Origin: Maylandia zebra
Taxonomy: Eukaryota > Chordata > Actinopteri > Cichliformes > Cichlidae
Length of the DNA stretch: 64,000 nucleotides
Direction: 5' to 3'
NCBI RefSeq assembly: GCF_041146795.1
Contig: NC_135174.1
Coordinates: 23,026,878-23,090,877 of the forward strand
The notes beneath the pieces were generated by a model. It was not told where the DNA came from, did not search any database, and saw only the letters and a list, made by a program, of their open reading frames with translations. This document shows positions 26,488 through 39,456 of this stretch, piece by piece (positions within the stretch are counted from its first letter, which is position 1; every line of letters starts with the position of its first letter). The translations under genes were made by a program, and so were the position numbers.

Positions 26488-29400
26488 TCAGAGGAAAGTG
26501 TGGAACACACGGGTTTTCAGACTTTTTGTCCGTGGAATATTCCTTGTAGAGAACTTGAGCAGCTTGTACAAATTTGAGCAGCTTCCAAAGCTGGAAAAGG
26601 GGGACCAGTGAGCAGTCCGTTTGTTCCCATGAAGGTTCCAGAAAGAGGACGAGCAGCGCTGGAAAACCTCGATGCTGACTGCGTACTGACCCGGCCCCCA
26701 CTGAGACACACGCACCAGAGTCACAGAAGAGTCAAAACCACAGGTGTGAGGAGAAACGCCGTGAAACACAGACTCCCCCGGCCTCACAGACGCTCCTCTC
26801 TCCCACACCCTTCCGGCCTCCTCTGCTAATCCCATTCCACTGATGTTACAGAGGGCCTGAAGGCACACATCCCCCAGGGCCTCCTTATCAGGAAACTGGA
26901 GCAGGATGGCAACAAGACGAGGCACCGCACCTTGGCGTAGTAATAGTTGCTGCAGCTTAGCTGAAGGGGAAAGTGAGCACTGAATATTAAATCAATTTAT
27001 TGAGCCAACTTTATTTATTTACTTTTACATGGGACTTGTTTTAAACAAATTTCCTCACATTGACAGATTTTTTGTAAGTCAAACATTTAGCAGAAACCCT
27101 GTTGGCTGCTTTCTATTTTCCATAAAGAGAATGAATAAGATTGTATTTTCTATTTCAGTACTGTTTAACTAAAAAATAAATAAATCCAGGACATTTGATA
27201 TATAGCATAAAGCAAATGTAAAATGCAGTGTTGAATTTGATAGAAGCTTCAGACTGTGTTAACTTACCGCTATCATAAGACATGCGTGAGACGGCCCTCG
27301 CTGCGTGGAAAAGCAATTCTTGGTCTGAACTGGTCAGGACCGACAACAAAGCCGCAACCAAGCCCGTGTCACCAAAACCTTTACGAATCACAGCTGATGG
27401 GAAGAAGAAGAAACCTTGATAAAGTGTATTGATAAATAATATACAGTAAAGAAAGAAGACTTTGTACTAGACTAATAACACTTGAAGCAACAGAGAGAGA
27501 AAGCTTTCGGGTTCACCAGCAAACCTATAGATTAACATTATACTTTATTTGTATTAAATAATAAACTGTACATAGATAAAGAACAATATAAGCATTGATT
27601 ACTTACATTCCCTGGCAAGTTCAGCCACTAGTTTTGCAGTCAGCACACTCAGAGGCCCTCTGCTTCTCAGGCTCAGAGCAAGGATTGGCAAGATCCCACT
27701 GATCACCACCTGCTCAGCAGCACCTTTCTCTGGACACAAGTGGAATTGCATATTTAAAAATAATTAATATTTTTGACACTACCAACACTTGTTGGATTCC
27801 CTTTATATAGCCTTAGAAGAGTTTGTCTCTTAAGAGACTGCATAGACTATATGTCAAGTTACCTGAACTGAATCTTGTAATCTGTTTTTTTGCGTGACCT
27901 CTGACGCTTAATTCCCTCTGCCGCCTTCTTATCCTGCTGTTGACTTGCTGGGAGACACAAATATAGCTTAACCTCTTCTTAGTGCTTACAACTGCCTTGC
28001 ACATCTCGCTTCATGGGGCCATTTCTTATCAGTGTGGTTTTGCGGCCTATGATATAGGTGCTGTTAAATATTCCTACATGTTCGTATACATTGCATGCAC
28101 CTGTGACATTAACCCCTCATTAGATTTACATCACACACAAAAAACAAACAAAAGGCATCAAATATTTTATATTGCTTTGCATAGTGTTATACCTAAAGGA
28201 ACTTACTCTTCTCCTTAATGCTGGCCATCACTGTGTTCAAATGGGGTTTAAGCTCATCTTCAATGAGCTCCACACCAAGGACTCTGATAGCGCCTAAGGC
28301 ATTGTTTAAGTTGTCTGCAGGGGCAATCAGGAAAATGGAAATATTAAGAATTATAAAAGGATGGCATAAGAAATATGAATGTTACAAAGAGCTGGGCAGG
28401 GCATGAAACAAAGCACGAGAGAAATAATGTTTTACTGCACTTTGAACAGTAAATATAAGAACATGAAAAAGGTGCTCCTCGTGTAAAACCTCCACACACG
28501 AAATCTAGATGTCAGCTTCTTTCTTGTTTACATTCAACTGATCAGCATTTTTTTAAGTACATGCTGAACCATGTCATCCTATGAGAAAAGCTCTTTGAAG
28601 CTAAACTTGTGCCCGGTGCTGCTTTGAGTCACATGTTTAGCAGTTATACTGTTTACTGTTTATTAGCATTCTGTTTGTTAATGCTGTTACACAGAAAGAG
28701 AAAGCCAAGGATTAGCTTAAAGCAGGAGCGTCAAACTCATTTTACATCAAGGGGCAGACCAGTGAAACCACTGCCTACAGTAATGACCTAAAGAATTCCT
28801 CCAATTGGTTCTGTCTTTCTTTACTTAGAAGTCTATAGACAAAAAAAGGACAATATGTCTCAGCTTTTCTGCGTTATAAAGAAATGCTGCTGTAGTAAAT
28901 GTTTTTTAAATCCATCAACAAGACTCACTGGGCGAGTAGTAATAATAAAAAAGCTTTTATTTTTCTAAAGTAATGGTTTATCTGTTACTTACTCTTACTT
29001 ACGGTCTTTGTCAGTTAGAAGACAAAATAAATGTAAAATAAAAAGTAAAATAAATGAAAATACAGTTTATGCTCTTCTTCTTTAAAATTTCTATATTTTT
29101 ACAGAGTTATCCAATAGGCCAGACTGGACCATTTGGTGGGCCCTAAGTTTGATATCCCAGACTTAAATAAATCAAACACAACGATTAACTCTGAACAAGC
29201 AGTGTCTGCATGGTGATATTTGATAGCAAGCAATACACGTAGGTGAGATTTTGGATGCTAAACTACAAAGATGGACAATTTAAAAGTTAGAGCTAGATGG
29301 AAAGTTGTGGGACTGTGATTGGAGAAGGTTAGGGTCAGGTTTGTACCAGATGTACAGGATTCTAGTTAGACCAACAAAGACAGTGCAAAGTTAAAAAAGC

Positions 29401-30755
29401 ATAAAACATTTTCCCTAGATACAAAAAAGACATAAAAATGATGTTTAAAAAAAAAGGTAAGCCAAGTATTAATAAGTAGGATGTATTATATATAAAATTC
29501 AGAGAATTAGGGTCAGTTTTGTAAGCTCTCATATATATACAATGTCAAAAGTGTTACTGTGTTTTTGTAAAACTGTATGTAAAAGGATGTCTGGACAACT
29601 ACTGAGGATCAGCATCAAAGCTTACTAATCACAAGAAGATATTCAATAATATAATATAAATCTTTCATAAGAAGAGGTCTGCCATCCTTACCGGTTATAG
29701 CCAAACAATTTGGATTTGAAGTTAGTTGAATTTACTAGACAACAGTCAAATTTGTAGAATACTAATATCCAACTGCACGACCTGCTGAACTTGCATTAAA
29801 GGTTTTGTTGTGTGTATATATACACTAGTATCGGTATATAGCCTGCATATACTTGTGCAAAGCAGAAAAAACAGAGTTAACGAAACAGTGCTGCAGTAGA
29901 AGCTTGGCACACCTCACTGCTAACTAATCAAATCTGATTTACACTCTCTTCTGCTGTGGCCATCAGTTCATGTTTGGATACAAAAAACATTGTTTGTACA
30001 GAAAAGATGATCATTCACCAAGTATAAAGCTTCGGTTAGAGTGTTGCTCTTGTAACATAACTGTGATCAGACACATTTCAGCTTTGTTCTCACCGTGAAA
30101 TCCATTTAAATGAAGACGTAATGGAGTGAAGTTATCATGCATATAAACTGTATTACCACACAGCAGTGATGTAAATGGAAACAAATCGATGCCATTGTTG
30201 TTCATGGTTGTGCACTATGAAGCTCAGACTTGAGGGTTGTGCAACTGTCACATTGCACAGGAATTAACAACAAAGACTGGTTGGACTGATGAAAACACAT
30301 GTTGAAGAACAGGCTGAACATAGCATTGCCAGTTAAAAATTGTTTTATGAAAATTGGAATGGCCCTTTACAAATTCATAGAAACTACAGGAGAGCTTGTT
30401 GGTTTGAATCTTATCTTAGTTATAAATACAAAAAAATTTATTTCAAACAAGACAGCTAACATCTACCTAAGTGCAGACAGTTTTATGTGAAGCACAAAAA
30501 CAACAACCACCACCATGCAGGTGCTATTCCCTATTGTTAGTGTTGCAATCACAACAACATCAAAAGCCAATATCTACGATCTGTGACTTCTAACAATTTT
30601 CTTTACAGTGTAACATATTCAGTCATGCCACTCTTCTACTCACCATTTGGTGTGTAAGGTTGCAGTCGACTGGATCTGTTTTTGTCCCTCTGGGAATGCA
30701 TGTGTTTGTGTGAGAGGGGCACATTGGGGTGCCCCATTGTGCTCCGTGCTGCCAT
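26488..30755 (-). CDS. Armadillo-repeat protein, smgGDS/RAP1GDS1-like
   Basis: Six coding exons on the minus strand: 30644-30755, 28207-28314, 27863-27943, 27607-27729, 27268-27393, 26488-26960. GT-AG junctions keep one frame of 340 residues. Exon 1 encodes a basic N-terminus starting MAARSTMGHPNV. Exon 2 gives an amphipathic helix pair (DNLNNALGAIRVLGVELIED), exon 3 a basic RIRRRQRELSVRGHAKKQ stretch. Exons 4-6 carry about three armadillo repeats (SGILPILALSL, GLVAALLSVL, GAVPRLVAILLQ). The segment SSDQELLFHAARAVSRMSYDS resembles the second repeat region of RAP1GDS1, a guanine-nucleotide exchange chaperone for Rho/Rap GTPases. The last 110 residues (from EEAGRVWERGASV) have no armadillo pattern and I do not recognise them. 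RAP1GDS1 has about 600 residues, so this is shorter. The exon 3 acceptor is ambiguous (CAG or CAGCAAG); only the second keeps frame. Function is not assigned. Confidence 0.7.
28727..29162. mobile_element. MITE-like element in the armadillo gene intron
   Basis: Starts CAGGAGCGTCAAACTCATTT and ends AGTTTGATATCCCAG, degenerate inverted ends of a common fish element (CAGGGGTGTCAAACTCA type). The flanks share CTTAAA on both sides. Confidence 0.55.
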
Positions 30756-33177
30756 CTCTGGACCAGTCGTACCTATCTTAGATCGACATGTTTCAAAATG
30801 CACAGCACTTTTTAAAAGCTGTCGTCTTTTTTCTTTTAGTGCCGTATTTTCGAGTCATTAGCTGCTGCTTGGAGGACCCCCTATTTCAACTTACACATCC
30901 TTTTGACGACAGTGTATTTCATACCTCCCTGCACTGTTGCTTTTTTCCCTCTATTTTCCTACAGGTCTATCTACTCTGGCTTCCTTGTGCTCCAGCTGAC
31001 TCTGTGTTCCCTGTCAGGGTTAATACAGAGCAAATCCTCACTAAAGCTGTTCTCTCTTCCACTCACCACTTGTGGATGTGTGTGCGTGTGCACTGTTAAG
31101 GTATTAGCACTTGGCTGACTCTGCTGAGTGTATTTCTATACTCCCGTAATGCCTTTCACCTTCTATAAAAATCCAAGTCAAAACAGCACAGACATATGGA
31201 CATCTGTTCTTGTATACAACCTTATTATTAGGCGTAATTTTTCCCCATTGTGTCAGTTTGGATTAGAATTGAATCTGATGAGTTTATTACAACAACAACA
31301 GGTGAAACGCACTGAAAAGCAGTTATTCATCTGCTTATAAAACAAGATTCTTTTGAGAGGTTTGAGTATTTATGTGGGTTTGACTTTGGCTAGTACAGCT
31401 TTTCTAAATGTTGCTGCAGACAGTGCACTCTGCCAATTTGCAAAAACTGCTTTTCTGGATTTCAAGGAACAGGGTGAAGAGTACAACAAACTGCATCTAT
31501 GCAGGGTGAACCCTCCCCTGCCCTCCGGTGCCAGACACCACTGGATGGGACACGAAATAGGTCAGAGTTGAAATAGCCTCAAAATGGGGACCTACAAAAA
31601 TGTTAAGCTGGTGGTTATAATTTTGTTTTCAATCTTTAATCCAACTCTGGCACTCCAATTCTTCTCTATTAACTGATTATTTTAAACTAGATTTATATCC
31701 TCCCATGTACAACCAAATCAGCTCAAGCAGTGGGGTCTCCATTAGTGTCTGGCACCATTGGTTGCAGGTATTTTGGGATGTAGGGTGGTGCCACCCCAAT
31801 CTGAGTTGGTTGCTTTGGCTCTTTGATATTTTCCTGAGCAGTTTTTTCAGCAGTGGTGGGCATTAACCCGCTTACCCATCATCAAATGCAACTGCCATAG
31901 CAGTGAGGGGGTGGGTTCAGACAGCAAGGCTGTTTAAACAGGTAGGGTGACAACACTCTAGGTTTCCCAGATGAACTTTAATATTGCAGCTGATAGGGGT
32001 ATTTAAAGCCTCTGTCAGCTCCTGCTCCATTTATGAGATAACAAAAAGAACAACAGAAGACAATTCTTAAAACTAGATCATCCTGTTTTACTCAACTCAA
32101 GTAAAAACCTCTATTTCCAGTATTCTAGTACAGACGTGAAAATCTAAGGAATAAATACAACATTAAAACAGGAGACAATGTACCACAAGCCAAAAAAATA
32201 TAATCTACATTTGATATTATCCATGTACCAGATGTTCTGTTGACTGAAAAAATAATGTATGATTGGATTCTAACTGATACCAAGAAACAAAACCTGTTAC
32301 TGAAGCAGCAAATGATCAATTTAAAAAGATATCTGGAGATTTTGGAAAATGCACTTATTGGCTTTCTTGCAAAGGCTGAGATGACATGACTGACACCACA
32401 GCTGTATCAGGTACACAGTAAACATGCAGCAGTTTCACCAGATTGCCTAACTTAGCACAGAAAGTGGAAACTGTTTTAAAAAAGTCCATCCAAATGAAAC
32501 AAAACATAAGGTTAAAGCCATATTTCATTTACTTTGCTTTAATAAAAAAAAAACAAAAAAAAAAAACAACAAAAACAAACTATTGCACAGAGTGCCATGA
32601 AAACTTTGTCTTGTCACACTTGTTTTTGTGCATGGATTGAACAAATGATAGAGGGGGTTGTTAAATCCTATTGTGCCCATTTTCAGCTACAGTATTTCTT
32701 ATTTCATGACTACTACAACAGCCTTAAAGAATTCACAGCTATCCTACCTTTGTCTTGAGTTTCTGCTCTTTGCAAACAAGGTTTTAGCAGAAGGTGGGCG
32801 CAAAATATTCAGTGCTTTAGAGTGGCTGAAGCCTGAGCTTTACTTGTAAATATGCTGACCTCTTTATTTTAAACTTTGGGCATGTTAAATATGCACCTTT
32901 GAAAAGAAATACATATTAAAAAAAGCCATCAAGCCTGTGTGTATTTCCAGCCTTACTGATAAGGTAGGTTAACCAGCTGTGGCTCTGACTACATATTACA
33001 ACTTTCTAGAAGAAAGTGAATAGCTCCTTAAAGCCTGACACCAATATGTAACATGTTGTGATGATTTTGCGCTCATTACAGTGGGGAGCTTAATTTACCC
33101 CGACCTCTGTCCGATTGCTGAGAATCAGTTTGAACAGCACTATGACTGGGTCTTTATACTTATCATGTGAGCAAGTA
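30756..33177. other. Region between the armadillo and AP-2-like genes
   Basis: Holds the presumed promoter of the armadillo gene on its left and the 3' UTR of the AP-2-like gene on its right. No further exon recognised. An A-rich run lies at 32545-32575. Confidence 0.5.
32863..32868 (-). terminator. Candidate polyadenylation signal of the AP-2-like gene
   Basis: AATAAA on the minus strand, 310 bases beyond the stop codon at 33178. Other A-rich stretches are nearby, so the choice is tentative. Confidence 0.35.
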
Positions 33178-36100
33178 TCAAACGGGTCCAACTGAACCGA
33201 GGCCGCTGGATACAGTCTCGTAACCTACAGACACCAGAGTGAGGACATTACTCTCCACACCATCTGGCTTGCACGGCTCTGCCTGGGTCTCCACAGGTCC
33301 AGAAGCTACAGTTTCCTGTCTGATCTTCTTCTTGGCTCTGATTCGACCTTTGGCTTTTGAAATGAGCTTTCCTTGTTCTTTTTCCCCTCCAGACACCTTA
33401 TGAAGCTTCTCATTGTCCATCGAGCGAGTTTTGCGGTGGCGTCTGCGGACACGGCGCATTTGTGGACCTGAGTCGGCCGGGTCAGATGCTGCGACACCAG
33501 ACAGGATGCGAATCTGCTGTTCAATTACCATAATAATCATGTCCAGTGCAACATCAAGCATTCCAAGACCGAGGCCATGAGTGACGTTGTCGAATGCACC
33601 ACTGTTGACTGGGTCCCTAAAACACTTTCTCATATCCTCAAGATGGTTCCTAGGAGAAAAAGGGAAAGTGTTAATGTAAACTGGTCGCTTAATTATGATG
33701 TTTTATTTTCACAAGCACAGTAACCATGTTATACAGGACCCACAGTAATGAAAGACATACTTTGTTTCAATAATTTTGGACCAGTGTTGAACTGTATTTG
33801 TCTCTGGGATAAGCTGCTTTGCCATGTTGCCATAGTCAATGTAGTCATGGGCAAAATCCTTCATATCGTCACACAGAGCTCTGGTGTCACCTAAAAAATA
33901 AATTAACCAAATAAGCAGCCGAGTCTTTCAAACTCATTATCAATTCCAAACATGGCTTTACACACACACGCCACCCCACACACACACACCTCTAACCTTC
34001 AGTGAGTTTGGAGAAGGACGAGGATACAGAGGTAGTTGTGCTTGGCGTGAGGCCGAGTACATTAAGTGACTCCAGGAGTGTTTTCTTGCTGGCTGGTCCT
34101 CTGCTGACCCGAGTGTACGCTGCCAAAGACCGCAGGGACATCTTTTCTGGAGCCTGCAGACGCCTTTTAATTTCATCATATGAGATGAGATATTTCCCTG
34201 AAATTAGAGCAAAACAGAGGGACATAAATCAGCACAGCAGGATTAGAATGAAACAGCATCTGATCAAATCTGAACAGGGAAATTGTTTTTTAAAATCTAA
34301 CATTTTAAACTGTAAGGGCTAGAATCAAGGAAACATTATACATTTGCTGAATAAATGACTTCAGGGAGCTGTGGCAAATAGAAAGCACAGCCTCTTTGAT
34401 CTCTAAAGTTTTACATATCAGGATATAGGAAAAATGCTCTGATCCTTAGAGTGTCTTAAAAAATAAGCAAACTCTTAGTTTTTTTCTGGGAATTAACAGT
34501 ATAAATATTATTAAACCTGACCATTATTAAGTGTGAGCACCTGTATAAAAGCAGATGTTTTGGGAGTTTGATGGTCTGGAGCATTCAGGTGCACGGTAAC
34601 ACAATGCTAAGAAGGAAAGACCTCAGCAACGGTCTTAGAGAAGCAATTGTTAATGTCCATGGAAAGGGTTACAAGGCCATTTTTAAACTGAGCAATCACA
34701 GAGTCAACCATAAAGTCAGAGGCGAGGTTATCTGCAAAGCAGCCAAGGCCCAAGCACAGGGGCGAATCTATAGAATGGCCCAAAGTCCTTAGACCTTAAC
34801 CAAACTAAAATGGTGTGAACCTTAAGAGAGCTGTGCATAAACAATGACCTGCAGACTTTAGTCAACTAAGCAAAGTTGTAAAGAAGGATAGGTCAGAAGT
34901 AGGGCTGGGCGATATGGCTTAAAATCCATATCGCGGTATAATTTGAAGCATGTGCGGTAACGATATATATCGCGATATATTCTTTTCTTCTGTATAACGT
35001 ATTTTACACACTATAAGGCACACTTAAAATCCTTTAATTTTCTCAAAAATTGACATTGTGCCTTATGTATGAATTTTGGTTGTGCTTACTGACCTCGAAC
35101 CAATTTTATGTTGTACGCGGCGTGCAGAAATCTGTCAAAAATGTTTTAGTACGACTTTGGTAAGCTATGAAGGCGTACCGCTTGATGGATTGCCAGAGCA
35201 TTACGGCTGCCGAAGTCAGGAGCATTGCGGAGTAATCTGAGTCCAAAATAGGCAAACGAAAACTGCGGCATCACTGAGAGTTAAAAACTGTCTAAATTCT
35301 TTCATCTTTAATAAAATGATCAGCGTTGCTGCTTTATCAGGTGTAACAATTAAGTTTAACATCCAGGCATCCATGAAAACAGAATGTTTTAAATTCAATG
35401 GAGTGAGAAGTTAGCAGGAAGTTAGCTCGCTAGTTTCCACCTAAACATGATATAGCATGTTCTGACTGAGAGATTAATGAAAAAATTAAAACATATAGCT
35501 CTGCTATCACTTCCAACATAAATGAAGACAAAAAAGTAAACAGCAGTGACTTTTGTAGGGTTACTGAAATCAGACTAGCTGATATATAATGATGTCCTAC
35601 GTGATCGCTAGCAAAACAGCTACGTTAGCATTAGGGCTGCCACAAACTATTATTTTGATAGTCGACTATTCAGATTATTTTTGCGATTAGTCGACTAATC
35701 AGATCATGCATCCATTGGACCAGCAGTATCTGCTTTTATATAACTATCATTAGCTTACAGCTTTAAGTGTTTAAGGTCTGTGCTAACTAAAAATAAAGAC
35801 AAGATGATAGTTTATTAAATTTTAATGAAATTTACAGATTGTTTCAGTGAAGTTTAATAACTTCTTGCTATCTAAAATATAACAGGACACCGGAGTATAT
35901 TCTCGAGCATCTCACACTTCTGATAATCAGCTGTCTGCTTGATGTTTATTCAGCTGTGTAAAAACTATAACTTTAATTTCAGCCAAACCGATTTACTCAG
36001 GAACAAATAAAATACTAAAAAAAGCCAAACAATAACATTTTTAAATTATCTAAGTGACTTATTCATGTTAAACCTGAGTAGCGAAAGACGGCGGTGGGTT

Positions 36101-37795
36101 TGAAAACGATTTGCCAGGAGTCCAGTGTTCTCACCGGCTCTAGTAAGCCTTGCCCCCAGCTAGCTATCGAGCTAGTGGGTAACAGACGTCTCCGAAAACG
36201 TCGGAGCGCTTTTGAAAATATGTGGTGTCTTGATAAACTGAGCAGATATTTGAGGTTTACGCAGTTACATTCTCACCTGAAAATGTTAAACGTTTATTTT
36301 GTGACCCAGAAAGAATAATAAGAGTAATATTAAAACTAGCTGCCGCCATTGTTGGAAACTGAGCGGGGCCGCGCTATGAATTCTGGGACAGAGCTACTTC
36401 TTCTTCGGGGTTTAACGGCAGCTGGCATCCTTGTACATGCAGTGCTGCCATCTTCTGTTTCAGTCCGTTATTGCACTCTTAAATCCTACTACCTGCGTCT
36501 TTTGGGATCTTACAAAGCTTCAAACGACGCGTCGACTATTAAATCAGTCGTCAACGATTTTAATAGTCGACGTAATCGTGACTAGTCGACTAATCGTGGC
36601 AGCCCTAGTTAACATAACATTAGCACAGTAAAGCTGAAGAATGAACGCTAACCTTTTTCCACTCGATAAAAGTTAACGTGAGGGTGGTTGGGGACAAATG
36701 CAATTGCATAGCAGGATGCTATAAACAGACCAAACTTCAGTCAGGAGAACAACTGAGATAATCCATCCACAATACGAGGTTAGTTATTAATATACTGCAA
36801 CAACATGGGAATAGAGCAGCTGCGAGAGAATTCAGCATTAATGAATCAATGGTAGGGAAGTGGAGGAAGCGCAGTAATTTGCAGATGATGTTGTTTGCAG
36901 TCGCTGCAATGCTTTCGACCAAAACAGGCGCAGCTCAATGACACCATCAACATGCGCTATCACGGTAGAGGGGTATAGTCAAAATCTCTACCGTTGGCCA
37001 AATTTATATCGTTTCTACCTTTTCTGCTGCCCACCCCTAGTCAGAAGTCCTCCATAATGATACCAGAGGCTGAAAGTCACACAGTAAGCAACTATTTCAA
37101 ATTATTGCTGCTAAATGTAGCTCTATAAGCTACTGAATCATAGGGTATACTTAGTTTTTCACTGCTTCAGTATTTTGTTTTAGTTTTTGTTAACACTTAA
37201 CACAATCTTTCATTTGTATTATTTACATTGTTTTAAGAACTGGTAAGGACTTAATGTTCTGATATGCAAAACCTAAAACTGACAGATAGTGTACTTTCTT
37301 TTTACGTTACTTTGCAAAATTTTCACTTCATTGTATTTTACTTGGAGCCATAAGATTGAAAAACATTCAGATAGTGTGATTTCAAACAACTGGCTACTTA
37401 CGAGCTTTTGATCCTTTCATGTTGGGATCCAGGAGTGATGAAACCTCAGCAAATGCGATCTGGCTAGCGGACTCTGTATTTTCGCTTGAGCTTTGTGGGA
37501 GATCCTGATTCGCAGGTAAATTCTCAGTCTGGACTGGGGCAGAAACCTGCATCAGAGGCTGAATATGAGGCTGTATGGTGTTCATTTCCATCTGGTTCTG
37601 GTCTAGTGGAGGCTGACCTTGTGCCTGAGGGAGGACTAATGTGCTTTCAGCTAAACCCTGTAGACCCATGCTCCCTTGTGGAGCACTGCCATTTTGCTCT
37701 GAAGACACCTGAAATATGCCCATAACTGGCTTTACAACTGTGAAAACCATGTTCCCCTGGTTATCCAGGCTCACCATTCGGGCAGATGGGTCCAT
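33178..37795 (-). CDS. AP-2 (TFAP2)-like DNA-binding protein, divergent
   Basis: Four coding exons on the minus strand: 37402-37795, 33997-34197, 33761-33890, 33178-33649. The start ATG at 37795 has a good context (AAAGACATGG). All junctions are GT-AG and frame is kept, giving 398 residues. Residues 1-131 are a Gln/Pro/Ser-rich segment like an activation region (PLDQNQMEMNTIQPHIQP). Residues from about 132 read RKYLISYDEIKRRLQAPEKM, then a Lys/Ser segment (RVSRGPASKKTLLESLNVLG) and several amphipathic helices ending GLGLGMLDVALDMIIMVIEQQ. The order and spacing recall the basic region and helix-span-helix of AP-2 factors (KYKVTVAEVQRRL in AP-2). A basic stretch with RRVRRRHRKTR and KAKGRIRAKKKIRQ, a likely nuclear localisation signal, precedes a variable tail. 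The gene call is firm because of the splicing and codon coherence. The AP-2 relation is my reading of the pattern and is less certain. The intron 34198-37401 is filled with nested transposons. Confidence 0.72.
34900..37039. mobile_element. hAT-like non-autonomous element
   Basis: Ends TAGGGCTGGGCGATATGG and CTGCCCACCCCTA are imperfect inverted repeats. The flanks are a perfect 8-bp duplication, GTCAGAAG (34892-34899 and 37040-37047), the hAT signature. It contains no transposase frame. It carries the younger insertion 35632-36607. Confidence 0.88.
35632..36607. mobile_element. hAT-like element nested in the previous one
   Basis: Ends TAGGGCTGCCACAAACTATT and CGTGGCAGCCCTA are inverted repeats, with TAGTCGACTA motifs repeated near both ends. 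The flanks GTTAGCAT (35624-35631) and GTTAACAT (36608-36615) match at 7 of 8 bases. The homologous copy at about 49.9 kb reads GTTAGCATAATATAAAC without the insertion, which supports the boundary. Confidence 0.88.
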
Positions 37796-38585
37796 GTCTT
37801 TGTTGAAATATTACCTTGCTAACTGCAGCAGAAGGAGAAGAGGCTTTAATTATCAGTTCAGATTGCCCTAGAGGCCCATGTAGTGTTACAGTATACTCTT
37901 ATGGGCTTAAATGGTTATAGTTAAAGCTGATCTCACAAAACAGGAACATATGCCAGCTGACTCCCTTATCGTTCAGGTAAAACCTAAACTTTTACTTTTC
38001 CCTTGTTTTGTCCTGCTGTGTGACACTTTTATTCACTCATGGCAACAATACAGCAGAAATGCCATTCTGTAGACAAGAAGAAAAAGATAAATTAGGACAT
38101 ATTAGTCTGTCAGTAAATAGGATAACGTACATTTGCTGCAGTCCACAGAGTTAAATGTACAGGTGAGATGTATTCAAATGACATTTGAATTATTCAAAAA
38201 GCAGGAAATGTTCATAATAAACGAAGACTTCTATTGTCATAAAACAAACAAAAACCAACTCAATGAACTGCATTTTTACATGTTTCCAATTTTTTTCTGA
38301 TTCACAGAAACAGTTTCATTTGTCAGTGTATTTTAGGAAAGTGTTGGAAATAACCTGGTTATATCAAAACTATCAAGCCAAATAATTGTTCAAGACATGT
38401 ATTAGAAAATTGATTAATGATTGAAATATTCTGAGTGCGGGAGATACAAATGACCTCCAAATTTCCTGGTTTTAGTTTCTTACATGTGATACTGATTATG
38501 TTATTTTTGAATGTGATAAAAATATCAGATTTTTAGAGCCCCTGGAAAAATCACAATACCACTTCCAAAGTGCTATAGATGCACA

Positions 38586-38695
38586 TACAGTCACCAGCCA
38601 CTACATTAGGTACACCTGAGCAACTGCTTGAAGTATAAAGGCAGCTCTGAAGAGAAAAGGGGCTCCAACCCGGTACTAGACCTAATAATACAGAG
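38586..38695 (+). mobile_element. Short internally deleted Tc1 copy
   Basis: A terminal repeat (CAGTCACCAGCCACTACATT, then AGGTACACCTGAGCAA) is joined directly to the element's 3' end (GGGGCTCCAACCCGGTACTA). Almost the whole transposon is deleted, leaving a MITE-like stub. Confidence 0.6.
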
Positions 38696-39456
38696 GCTAA
38701 TGAGTATATATGTCAATCTAGAGATCTGGGACACAAGGAGACGATTCAGAGAAAAAAGACAATAAGAGAAAAAACAATGCTCTCCTACGTCCAACCATCA
38801 ACTTGAGTGTGGAAGATGTGGAAAATAAATTATTAAAGGATAAACAAAATGTAAAAAATCTCAGACCTGTGGCTTCACGTACAGTTTAGCAACTGAAAGG
38901 ACTGCATCATCAGCACGTGCTACACCTTACAACAGCCAAGTGATGGTGCAAGTTAGAGGTCACAGCTCGGCTGCTTTGTGAGAGGAGTCAAATTAAAACA
39001 TCCATATTTTAGCTCAAAGAGCTAATATGTTTCTGTCCAAGATTACGTAAAACAATTAAACTCATAAGAGCTTTGAAAGGCAGGAACAATCGAGATGAAT
39101 AAGTTTGAGTCTCGCGCCCACTCGCACGGATGGCCAGCGTTGATGTGCAAACAAGTTTTTTTTTTAAGTAACATAAAGTTTAGAAGAAGTTTAAAAACAA
39201 CTGATACTTGATGTAGCAACCGCGCCTGACTTTTAAAGCTACCAGCTAAAGACGCCAATTTCATCAACGCGTCCGCATTTAAAGTGTCTAACATTCATCA
39301 TGGCTGCCTTGCTCCCACTGTGTTTCTCTGTGGGGCGAGCCTGAAACGTTACACAAAGCTGGCGAAACTGAGGCGGACCTTTGCGTTTCTGGACGGGACA
39401 CACCAAATTCACAAGCCCTAACCTTGGGTGCAACTAGTGACGGCAGTCCCACTCAC

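Larger units (their letters stand above)
34440..37190 (+). mobile_element. Tc1-like remnant interrupted by a hAT-like element
   Basis: The left part (34568-34790) encodes a broken helix-turn-helix N-terminus (KDLSNGLREAIVNVHGKGYK, a Tc1-type signature). The right part (37048-37190) holds the usual Tc1 3' sequence (ATTGCTGCTAAATGTAGCTC, then TACTTAGTTTTTCAC). The two are separated by the hAT-like element. Most of the catalytic region is missing. Confidence 0.65.

Noticed and set aside
30788..31118. Plus-strand ORFs of 103 and 71 residues next to exon 1 of the armadillo gene
   Set aside because: Low-complexity hydrophobic translation of T-rich sequence, likely in the promoter region of the minus-strand gene.
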